From: an uncultured Collinsella sp. | GTDB taxonomy: Bacteria; Actinomycetota; Coriobacteriia; Coriobacteriales; Coriobacteriaceae | Direction of reading: 5' to 3' | Assembly (NCBI GenBank): GCA_900548495.1 | Contig: URKT01000060.1 | Location: 1 to 12,442 of the forward strand | Length of the DNA stretch: 12,442 bases | Shown here: in pieces, positions 6,667 to 12,442 of the stretch | Numbering within the stretch: the stretch's first letter is position 1 | Layout of the letters: each line of letters begins with the position of its first letter | Program-made: the position numbers and the translations under genes | Notes under the pieces: model-generated | The model's input: only the letters and a program-made list of their open reading frames with translations | What the model was told of the DNA's origin: nothing | Databases searched by the model: none

Positions 6667-6926
6667 TAGTATGCCTCGACCGGGTTGGTGGCGAGTTGGT
6701 CCTCTTTGGCCAGCTCGGTCATAGTATTGACGAGCTCGAGGGTCTCTTGGGCCTCCTGCTCGTCGACAATCTGAATGCCAAAGCCGGCGTGCACGAGAAT
6801 ATAGTCGCCTACCTGTGCCGTCGGCACGAGGCGCAGCGAAACGGGGCGCTCGATGCCCATCATGTCGACGGTCGCCTTAAGGTCGTCGTCGCGTTTGACC
6901 ACTTTACCGGGAACGGCAAGGCACAT
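6666..6926 (-). CDS. hypC: Hydrogenase maturation chaperone HypC/HybG family
   Basis: An 86-residue chaperone. HypC binds the iron fragment on HypD and delivers it to the hydrogenase large subunit. The start MCLAVPGKV is the family signature: Met1 is removed and Cys2 becomes the ligand. The conserved histidine is His46 in VHAGFG. The ATG at 6926 is confirmed by this motif and by AGGGGAA just upstream, so the longer open frame up to 7010 is not used. It overlaps hypD by one base. A 129-base gap separates it from hypF, larger than elsewhere in the cluster, with no obvious terminator. The C-terminal tail after about residue 65 is variable in the family. Confidence 0.96.
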   Translation of the reverse strand: MCLAVPGKVVKRDDDLKATVDMMGIERPVSLRLVPTAQVGDYILVHAGFGIQIVDEQEAQETLELVNTMTELAKEDQLATNPVEAY

Positions 6927-7055
6927 AATGTTCCCCTTTATACGTTTTGCGCTGGATAGGCGCCTAATTACCCATCGGTTGATGGTAGCGCTCGCGGGAG
7001 TCACGAGCAAACGCGTTACACCTGTGAGACGGTGGCGCGCAGGCTGGAAAAACGC

Positions 7056-9509
7056 CTATCGCGATGCTGTCTGCGCGAGGAGAGCGCGAGCGATGGCGGC
7101 CTGACCGTAGGCGATGCAGCCGTCGTTGACGGGCACGGAGTGGGGAACCAAGACAGTGAGACCCACGCTTTTGAGCTCACGGGTGAGGAGCTGGAGCAAA
7201 AGTCGGTTCATGAACACGCCGCCCGAGAGCGCGACGGTGTCGAGGCCTTCACGGGCGCAGATCTCGCTTGCGATGTGGGTCGTAGCGTGCGTAATGGCGA
7301 TGTGAAACCCGAGGGCGAGCCTGTCGGCCGGCGCGCCTGCCTCGATTCCATTCAGAAGAGCTTCGATGAGCGGTTGGGGGTCCAAGATGGGGGAGTCGTC
7401 GGCAGACGTGAATACGCCTGCATGATTGCCGTCGAGACGAACGGTCTTACCGCCGAGCGCGCGCCAGGCGGCGGCCTCAAGCTCGATGGCGGGTTCACCC
7501 TCGTAGGTCGCTTGGCCGCAAATGCCCAGGATCGCGGCTGCGACATCAAACAAGCGACCCATACTGCTGGTGCGCGGGCTGTTGATGCCACGTTCGATCA
7601 TCGTTGCCGTCACGCTACGTGTTTGCTCGTCTAGGCTGCCCAAGAGCCGATCGGCCCCCGGGTGTTCAAGCAGGCCGAGCTCAGTGAGCAGGGCAAAGGC
7701 GTTGCGGCGGGCGTCGCGCACGGAGGCCGCCCCACCGGGGAGCGCCCAGGTGCGCAAATGCGCGGCGCGCTCAAAGCCGCCAAGGCTTGCAACAAGAAAC
7801 TCGCCGCCCCAAATGGTCCCATCGGTGCCGGCGCCGGTGCCGTCAAAGGCGATGCCAAGGACGCGCGCGTCGGTTGTAAGCTGGTCCGCGACGATAGCCT
7901 CGGCCATTACGCTCGCGATATGCGCATGATGGTGCTGCACCTCGACGAGCGGCAGATTGCATTTTCGCGCCTGCTCGCGCGCCCACTGGCCCGATAGATA
8001 GCTGGGGTGTACATCGCAGGCCAAGGCGGCGGGCGCCAAGTCAAAGAGATCTTCCAAGCGCGTGCGCGCGGCGTTCCAGGCATCGAAGGTCCCGCCGTTT
8101 TCAACATCGCCGATATGCTGCGACACAAAACAGGCCGCCTCGCCGTTCGCGTCCTCGCGTGTGAATGCAATCGTTGCCTTTTGCTGTGGGCCGCAGGCGA
8201 GCACGCAGGGCGCGACAGCGTCGAGTGCCGGCAGCGGCAACGGCCGAGGCGCATATCCGCGAGCGCGGCGCACGGGCATAACGACCCCACCGACCGTGCG
8301 CACCACGGAATCATCGTAGCGCGAGAGGATTGCGCGGTCGTTGCCGAGCAGCGCGTCGGCAATGCCGGCGGCAACGAGGTGTTCCCAGGCAAGGTCATCG
8401 TCGGTCTCGATGGGTTCTTCGCTCAGGTTTCCGCTGGTCATGACGAGCGCGTGCATACCGCGGGCTTCTGCCGCGGCAAGCAACAGATGCTGAAGCGGAG
8501 TGTAGGGGAGCATGACGCCGAGCTCGGGAAGGTCGTGCGCGACGGATGGCGCGAGTGTAAGGGCGTCGGGGGAATCTCCCTCGCCAACAGCACGCCGGCG
8601 CAATAGCACGATGGGGCGGATGCTACCGGTTAGCAAGCCGCGCTCGGCATCATCGACATGGCACAGGCGTTCAGTATCGGCAAGGCTGCGCACCATAACG
8701 GCAAGCGGCTTGTTGCTGCGGCGCTTGCGACGGCGCAGCTCGACCACCGCCTGCTCGTTGGCGGCGTTGCAGGCCAGATGGAATCCGCCCAGGCCCTTGA
8801 TGGCGACAATACCGCCGCTGGCCAGCAACTCGACACAGCGGTCAATAATGGCATCGCTGGTTTCGCACGTGCTGCCGACGGCTGGCGTCGCCCCCGAGCC
8901 TTCGAGCTCCATGTCGCCCTCTGCCTCGCGCCAGGTAATATGTGGCCCGCAATCAAAGCAGGCATCGGGCTGTGCGTGAAAACGCCGGTCGAGTGGGTTG
9001 GCATACTCCGCGGCGCACTTGGGACACATGGGAAAACAATCCATCGACGTGGCCGCTCGGTCATAAGGCAGCGATCGGATGATGGTAAAGCGTGGGCCGC
9101 AGTTAGTGCAGTTGATAAAGGGGTAGTGATAGCGGCGGTCGGCGGGGTCGAACAGTTCGCGCAGGCAGTCGTCACAGGTGGCGATATCGGGGGAGATGAG
9201 CGTCGTGTGCACGGTCTGATCCTGCGACGCTACGATACGAAAGACCTGCTCATCGTCGGCATCCCAAGCGTCGGGCTCCAGGTCTGCAACGGTGATATGC
9301 TCTACGCGGGCTGCCGCAGGCGCATGCTCAGAAAGCGCGGCAACAAAAGCATCGAGCGCATCGGCCGGAGCATGCGCCTCGATGTGCACGCCGTCGCCCG
9401 CATTGAGCACCCAGCCACAAATGCCATGCGCCATGGCCTCGCGATACACAAACGGTCGCATGCCAACGCCCTGCACAATGCCCGTCACATGAATATGCGC
9501 ATGCCGCAT
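7056..9509 (-). CDS. hypF: Carbamoyltransferase HypF (hydrogenase maturation)
   Basis: An 817-residue HypF. It converts carbamoyl phosphate and ATP to carbamoyl-adenylate and loads the carbamoyl group onto HypE, the first step of CN ligand synthesis. Domains in order: an acylphosphatase domain (VTGIVQGVGMRPFVYR, residues 8-23); two zinc fingers of spacing CX2C-X18-CX2C (Cys112/115/134/137 and Cys162/165/184/187); a YrdC-like domain (about 210-390, with IKGLGGFHLACNA and KPLAVMVRS); and a Kae1-like carbamoyltransferase domain with HHHAHIASVMAE and a late ALSGGVFMNR motif. All parts are present. I start it at 9509, six bases after GAGGGG; the in-frame ATG at 9536 lies in the repeat next door. 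It is separated from nikR by 117 bases filled by a long hairpin, so it may have its own promoter. Confidence 0.97.
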   Translation of the reverse strand: MRHAHIHVTGIVQGVGMRPFVYREAMAHGICGWVLNAGDGVHIEAHAPADALDAFVAALSEHAPAAARVEHITVADLEPDAWDADDEQVFRIVASQDQTVHTTLISPDIATCDDCLRELFDPADRRYHYPFINCTNCGPRFTIIRSLPYDRAATSMDCFPMCPKCAAEYANPLDRRFHAQPDACFDCGPHITWREAEGDMELEGSGATPAVGSTCETSDAIIDRCVELLASGGIVAIKGLGGFHLACNAANEQAVVELRRRKRRSNKPLAVMVRSLADTERLCHVDDAERGLLTGSIRPIVLLRRRAVGEGDSPDALTLAPSVAHDLPELGVMLPYTPLQHLLLAAAEARGMHALVMTSGNLSEEPIETDDDLAWEHLVAAGIADALLGNDRAILSRYDDSVVRTVGGVVMPVRRARGYAPRPLPLPALDAVAPCVLACGPQQKATIAFTREDANGEAACFVSQHIGDVENGGTFDAWNAARTRLEDLFDLAPAALACDVHPSYLSGQWAREQARKCNLPLVEVQHHHAHIASVMAEAIVADQLTTDARVLGIAFDGTGAGTDGTIWGGEFLVASLGGFERAAHLRTWALPGGAASVRDARRNAFALLTELGLLEHPGADRLLGSLDEQTRSVTATMIERGINSPRTSSMGRLFDVAAAILGICGQATYEGEPAIELEAAAWRALGGKTVRLDGNHAGVFTSADDSPILDPQPLIEALLNGIEAGAPADRLALGFHIAITHATTHIASEICAREGLDTVALSGGVFMNRLLLQLLTRELKSVGLTVLVPHSVPVNDGCIAYGQAAIARALLAQTASR

Positions 9510-9532
9510 GCGACACCCCTCATCAAAACCGA

Positions 9533-9603
9533 CCAAAAAGGGACAGGTTTATTTTGGTAGGTAAAACTTCTAAACCCGCCAAAACAAACCTGTCCCTTTT
9601 TGG
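9533..9603. repeat. Long inverted repeat between nikR and hypF
   Basis: Two 25-base arms, 9533-9557 and 9579-9603, pair at 24 of 25 positions around a 21-base loop. One arm has a relative at 1551-1574 (22 of 24 identical), so this is a mobile or dispersed palindromic repeat rather than a local terminator. In nikR mRNA it would form a very stable stem just after the stop codon and could reduce read-through into hypF. There is no clean T tract after it. Confidence 0.8.
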
Positions 9604-9626
9604 CAGGTGCGCTGCGGGAAATCCCG

Positions 9627-10136
9627 CTATAGCCCCAGGCTTTGCTTGGTGGCGGCGCAGGTGAGCTCGCCGTGCTTAACGCCGCGCAGGCCCAGCAGGC
9701 GGTCGGCCAGTTCGTAGACGCGCTCGCCGCGACCCTTGAGCGCCAGAATCTCCAGACAGTTGTGGTGATCCAGATGCACGTGCATGGTCGATACGATCTC
9801 GTCGGTGTAGTCGTGCTGCACTTCGTCCAGACGGCGCGTCAGGTCGCCGGTATGGTGGTCGTAGATCATGGTGAGCGACCCGATAACGTGCTCATCGGGC
9901 GTGCGCATTTGCTCTTTGGCGATTGAGGCGCGAATCAAATCGCGCACTGCCTCGGAGCGGTTGGCCACGTCGCCGCGGCGTGCGATCTGCTCGTCAAAGC
10001 GGCGCAGTAGGTCATCGGGCGCGGTGACCGAAAAACGGACCAGCTCGGAGCCGCCGCCGCAACGGCAGCTCGCCTCGTCGCCCGTGCCGTTGCGGTGGTC
10101 GTGCCCGCAGCCGTGCTCGTGTTCGTGTTCGGACAC
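9627..10136 (-). CDS. nikR: Nickel-responsive regulator NikR with His/Cys-rich N-terminal tail
   Basis: A 169-residue ribbon-helix-helix repressor that senses nickel. The DNA-binding part is about residues 33-73 (VRFSVTAP and the helix with NRSEAVRDLIR). The metal site is complete: His108, His119, His121 and Cys127 have exactly the 11/13/19 spacing of E. coli His76, His87, His89 and Cys95. Before the fold is an unusual tail of about 32 residues, MSEHEHEHGCGHDH and then CRC, with His4, 6, 8, 12, 14 and Cys10, 24, 26. Typical NikR has only a few residues there. The start is GTG, one base after the stop of the upstream small gene, with no strong ribosome site of its own, which suggests translational coupling. 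Position next to hyp genes supports control of nickel use. I saw no E. coli-type NikR operator. Confidence 0.95.
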   Translation of the reverse strand: MSEHEHEHGCGHDHRNGTGDEASCRCGGGSELVRFSVTAPDDLLRRFDEQIARRGDVANRSEAVRDLIRASIAKEQMRTPDEHVIGSLTMIYDHHTGDLTRRLDEVQHDYTDEIVSTMHVHLDHHNCLEILALKGRGERVYELADRLLGLRGVKHGELTCAATKQSLGL

Positions 10137-10137
10137 C

Positions 10138-10386
10138 CTACACCAGCTTTACGGAGCCGACGGAGTTGTGGTCAGCCTCGATGGCTTCCTCGTAGCCCTC
10201 GAGCGCGTCATGCGCCTCGTGCAGTGCGGTCATGGCAGCTTCGAGCTTGGCACCAATGCGCTCCATGTCAAAATTCTCGGTCGCATGCAGCAGCTGATGG
10301 CTCCACTCGTGGGCGAGCTCGATGGTGTCGTCGACCTGCTTGACGCTCATGGCAAGCTGGCTCATGTTCATTCCGACGTCATGCAT
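10138..10386 (-). CDS. Small His-containing helical protein coupled to nikR
   Basis: An 82-residue protein that I do not recognise. It has a very good ribosome site (AAGGAG, seven bases before the ATG at 10386), so it is very likely a real gene. Its stop lies one base before the GTG of nikR. It looks all-helical: residues about 8-37 and 41-71 would form two amphipathic helices, perhaps a hairpin, with no signal peptide or membrane segment. It has seven histidines (2, 26, 30, 34, 56, 59, 73). His26, His30 and His34 in HEWSHQLLH sit on one face of helix 1, and His56 and His59 lie on helix 2. There is no cysteine. Metal binding, probably nickel, is my inference from these residues and from coupling to NikR. 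It could instead be a small partner or stability factor of NikR. Confidence 0.8.
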   Translation of the reverse strand: MHDVGMNMSQLAMSVKQVDDTIELAHEWSHQLLHATENFDMERIGAKLEAAMTALHEAHDALEGYEEAIEADHNSVGSVKLV

Positions 10387-10425
10387 GGGAAATCTCCTTA
10401 TGCTCGAGGCAATCCAGTGGTTCAG

Positions 10426-10449
10426 ATTCTACTACGCCCGCACGGGGCG
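10426..10449 (-). promoter_or_regulatory. Possible promoter of the small gene-nikR unit
   Basis: On the minus strand a TAGAAT -10 box lies at 10431-10426, about 40 bases before the ATG at 10386. The -35 is poor. A short inverted repeat CGCCC/GGGCG (10435-10439, 10445-10449) sits in the spacer. This is weak evidence; a promoter is expected here because a terminator lies immediately upstream. Confidence 0.3.
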
Positions 10450-10463
10450 CTACCGCATAAGAA

Positions 10464-10496
10464 AACGGGTGCGAGTCCGTCTGACCCGCACCCGTT
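10464..10496 (-). terminator. Rho-independent terminator after thioredoxin
   Basis: A 10-bp stem (10464-10473 with 10487-10496) with an inner GTC/GAC pair in the loop. On the minus strand it is followed by TTTTCTT, so it stops transcription coming from trxA and separates it from the nikR unit. It lies about 120 bases after the trxA stop; that gap shows nothing recognisable. Confidence 0.75.
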
Positions 10497-10617
10497 CACT
10501 GGGGGCTGTTTGTATCTACCATACTATCCGTGGTCGCATGCGGTGCACCCAGAAGTCCGGCGAGCGGTGCAAAAGCGCTCATGGACGGCGGCAGGACGTC
10601 AAAATGTAACCAGCGTA

Positions 10618-10938
10618 TTACAGGTGCTTCTTCAGCAGTGCCTGCAGTCTTGCCTTGGGCAGCGCGCCGACCGAGCGGTCGACCTCCTCGCCGTTCTTAA
10701 AGACAACCAGCGTGGGGATGCTCATGACGCCAAACTTCATGGCCAGGTCCTGATTGTCATCGACGTTGCACTTGGCTACAGCCAGCTTGCCGGCCAGCTC
10801 GTCTGCCACCTCGTCAACGATGGGCGAGAGCGATCGGCAGGGCCCGCACCAGGGCGCCCAAAAATCAACCAGTACGGGAAGGTTGTCGCTAACGACGGAA
10901 TCGAAGTTCTCGGGGGTAATCTGCTTAATGTCAGCCAT
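10618..10938 (-). CDS. trxA: Thioredoxin
   Basis: A 106-residue cytoplasmic thioredoxin, a general protein disulfide reductase re-reduced by thioredoxin reductase. The active site is WCGPC with Cys31 and Cys34, preceded by VDFWAP as usual. The cis-proline loop is SIPTLVVF, and the protein ends after the expected last helix. The start at 10938 follows GGAGG by five bases and gives the standard length; the in-frame upstream start at 11022 would add 28 unlikely residues. It is divergent from the UDG-like gene, and possible promoters for both lie between. It has its own terminator and appears to be a single-gene unit. Confidence 0.96.
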   Translation of the reverse strand: MADIKQITPENFDSVVSDNLPVLVDFWAPWCGPCRSLSPIVDEVADELAGKLAVAKCNVDDNQDLAMKFGVMSIPTLVVFKNGEEVDRSVGALPKARLQALLKKHL

Positions 10939-10992
10939 GGTGACCTCCATGATGCGACGCGGCTCGGCCGCGTAAAACTCAGTACGACCGTG

Positions 10993-11046
10993 CTTATACC
11001 CAGCGGCCCGCAAAGCAACCACTCGCGGGCGGCTCTTTTATATAAT
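10993..11046. promoter_or_regulatory. Divergent promoter region for trxA and the UDG-like gene
   Basis: Plus strand: TATAAT at 11041-11046 would start transcription near 11053, about 22 bases before the ATG at 11075; the -35 is poor. Minus strand: TATAAG at 10998-10993 with TGGTTG (11021-11016) 17 bases upstream would serve trxA. The two promoters are back to back in a gap of about 136 bases. Confidence 0.5.
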
Positions 11047-11074
11047 GGTGGGCACGCAAACGATTGGAGAGCGC

Positions 11075-11650
11075 ATGCCCACGTCACAAAGCCAGAAAAA
11101 AGAAGCCATCGCCCAGGCGGCCGAGCAGGAGCTTGCATCGCTTGCGGCCCGTGGCGTGCGTATCGCGGGCAACGCGTGCTCGCCGATCGTACTGGTCAAA
11201 GGCGATTTGGATGATGCCGAGCGTTCGGGCGGCGAACTTGCCGCCGGCGCGGATGGTGCCGCATTGCGCAAGGCGCTCGGGGCAATCGGTTACGCGCCCG
11301 AAGATTTTTGCGTGCTGGCGAGTGTTGCCGGCGCAGGCGACGGAGCTGTGGCGGTGGGCCACGCCCTGCCGTGCGACCTGTTCCGCGAGGCGCTTGAGGC
11401 CTTGGACCCCGAGGCGGTGCTGCTGCTCGATAACAGCGCGGCCGATGTCATGCGCGAAACCTACGCCGACATGCTCGTGGCGATTGATGACTTCGACACC
11501 GCCATGCTCAAGCCCGGTCTGATCGCCCATGTGCAGGGCCGCCGCGTGCTCGCGCTCGATGGCTTTGAGGCGGCGCTGACCGACAAAGCGGCCAAGCAGC
11601 GCATGTGGGCCTATATCAAGCAGCTGACCCCGGCGGCTGCTCCACTGTAG
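11075..11650 (+). CDS. Degenerate uracil-DNA-glycosylase-fold protein
   Basis: A 191-residue protein whose layout follows family 4 uracil-DNA glycosylases. GNACSPIVLV (residues 32-41) matches the first core strand, LRKALGAIGYAPEDFCVLASV (split over about 64-84) the helix and strand after it, EALEALDPEAVLLLDNSAA the next helix-strand, and LALDGFEAALTD...QRMWAYIKQL the C-terminal segment. The catalytic parts are missing: the GEAPG motif is replaced by KGDLDD, the HPS motif by a non-matching stretch, and the iron-sulfur cysteines are absent. I infer an inactive or repurposed homologue. The ATG at 11075 follows GGAG by five bases; the upstream ATG at 11045 overlaps the -10 box and cannot be the start. 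Its 3' neighbour is the broken kinase, and the join is suspect. Confidence 0.75.
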   Translation: MPTSQSQKKEAIAQAAEQELASLAARGVRIAGNACSPIVLVKGDLDDAERSGGELAAGADGAALRKALGAIGYAPEDFCVLASVAGAGDGAVAVGHALPCDLFREALEALDPEAVLLLDNSAADVMRETYADMLVAIDDFDTAMLKPGLIAHVQGRRVLALDGFEAALTDKAAKQRMWAYIKQLTPAAAPL

Positions 11651-12397
11651 CGGATTGGCGCCGGCGAGCGATTGCCTGGCGGGCATGCCGTCGACCATGC
11701 GCGGCGCGCGGTCAAACGTGTTGGAAACTAACAGCAGCAGCTGGCCGTCCTCTAATCGCAGGTCAAAGTCGACGAATCGCTTTCCTTGGGGTGCGGCGCT
11801 TGCAGCGGTGATAGCGTTTTCCAAGGCATTTGAGAGCACGCTAAACAGGTCGGCGTCACCTACGTGGATGGTTTCGGGTACGGCGGCGCGCAGGTTGGCG
11901 GTAATGCCGTTTCTATTGATATCCGAGTTAAATGACGAAAGCGCGATGTTTACGGTCTCGTTGGCGCAGAAGCGGCGTACGGCGGTGCGATCGCCGACTT
12001 CGCAGAGTTCATCGATGCGTTTGAGCGCCTCGTCGGTGTGGCCCTCCTCAATTAAAGCGGCCAGGCCGCGTAGGAAGTGGCGCATATCGTGGCGAAGAAT
12101 CGACAGCTCGCGCCCAGATTGACGCCAAGCCTCGAGCTCTTTGATGGCGGCGCTGTCGCGGGTTTCGAGCATCCAGCGCTCTCGCTCGGCGGTTTCCTTT
12201 TCTTCGTATTCGCGCAGGTAAACGGCAAGAAACATAAGATAGAAGGCACAGAGCGCAAATGCCAAAAACTCAACCGTCACCACCGAGCCCGAGTGGAACA
12301 GCGTGGTGTAGACGTTGGTGGCATAGTCAAAGACGTAATAGACGAGCGGCAGGATTAAAAGGATGCCCAGCTCGGTGGTGCTTTTAATCGCCAAGCG
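11651..12397 (-). CDS. GHKL sensor histidine kinase, broken at both ends
   Basis: About 249 codons of an AgrC/LytS-like two-component sensor kinase. It starts inside the protein because the contig ends. Two membrane segments are visible (about residues 11-30 and 43-61), then a charged coiled-coil linker. The phosphoacceptor region ILRHDMRHFLRGLAALIEEG has His103, and the N-box LSNALENAITAA (about 188-199) binds ATP. The strand DLRLEDGQLLLLVSNTFD and the DGMPAR segment follow. The protein should then continue with a GxGLxS box and 50 or more residues, but homology stops at about residues 245-249, exactly where the UDG-like gene ends. The frame stays open on the antisense of that gene down to 11084, which I do not regard as coding. 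The partner response regulator is not in the window. Confidence 0.8.
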
Positions 12398-12442
12398 CTG
12401 TCTCTTATACACATCTCCGAGCCCACGAGACATGCGCAGATC
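12398..12442. other. Illumina Nextera adapter and index (right end)
   Basis: From 12398 the sequence is CTGTCTCTTATACACATCT followed by the rest of the Nextera Read 2 adapter to 12431. Then comes ATGCGCAG (12432-12439), which has the form of an i7 index, and ATC, the first bases of the P7 end. Read on the minus strand it translates to MSRGLGDVYKRQ, in frame with the kinase, so automated gene calls will wrongly add these residues. Confidence 0.97.

Noticed and set aside
4435..6669. Plus-strand frames of 400 or more codons opposite hypE and hypD
   Set aside because: They are antisense of hypE and hypD, whose motifs are complete. No plus-strand ribosome site or recognisable domain is present.
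10387..10463. NikR operator of the E. coli type (GTATGA-N16-TCATAC)
   Set aside because: I looked upstream of the small gene-nikR unit and upstream of hypF and found no such palindrome. The short CGCCC/GGGCG pair is too brief to call an operator.
9642..11214. Long plus-strand frames opposite nikR and trxA
   Set aside because: These are shadows of well-supported minus-strand genes with family motifs; their translations are low-complexity and lack starts with ribosome sites.
11084..11650. Continuation of the kinase reading frame antisense to the UDG-like gene
   Set aside because: The frame is open only because the opposite strand is GC-rich coding sequence. Kinase homology ends near 11651, and the UDG-like gene has its own promoter, ribosome site and fold.
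1..12442. CRISPR array, rRNA, tRNA or phage genes
   Set aside because: No regular spaced repeats, no tRNA cloverleaf, and no rRNA, integrase or phage structural sequence was seen.

Overview
The window is an assembled contig from a high-GC bacterium, most likely Collinsella or a close relative in the Coriobacteriia (Actinomycetota). I infer this from codon use, GC content, the intergenic repeat types and the gene set; no rRNA or marker gene confirms it. The real insert is about positions 36-12397. Both ends are untrimmed Illumina Nextera adapter, and the right end also carries an index.

Left to right: (1) A minus-strand Fic-family AMP-transferase with a C-terminal winged helix (97-1269). An AT-rich upstream region holds alternating copies of a GTTATTAG/CTAATAAC site, and a 26-bp direct repeat brackets the whole unit. 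(2) A plus-strand glucose-type PTS EIIA protein (1852-2388) with promoter and terminator, then a plus-strand lipoprotein of unknown function (2625-3182) with a strong terminator. (3) A non-coding block (3183-3660) holding palindromic repeats. (4) A minus-strand run, in transcription order: a small His-containing helical protein (10386-10138), NikR (10136-9627), HypF (9509-7056), HypC (6926-6666), HypD (6666-5551), HypE (5469-4435) and a HAD phosphatase (4329-3661). (5) Thioredoxin (minus, 10938-10618), divergent from a plus-strand degenerate uracil-DNA-glycosylase-like protein (11075-11650). (6) A broken minus-strand GHKL sensor kinase at the right end (12397-11651).

The central theme is nickel and [NiFe] hydrogenase maturation. 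HypF and HypE make the CN ligands, HypC and HypD assemble the Fe(CN)2CO unit, and NikR senses nickel. HypA, HypB and the hydrogenase subunits are not in the window. The most interesting feature is the front of this run. NikR carries an extra His/Cys-rich N-terminal tail, and one base before its GTG start ends a gene for an 82-residue helical protein with a His i/i+4/i+8 ladder. The two may form an undescribed nickel-handling pair.

Two points limit interpretation. The contig ends are artificial, and the sensor kinase loses its C-terminal ATP-binding region exactly where the UDG-like gene ends, so that join may be a real deletion or an assembly chimera.
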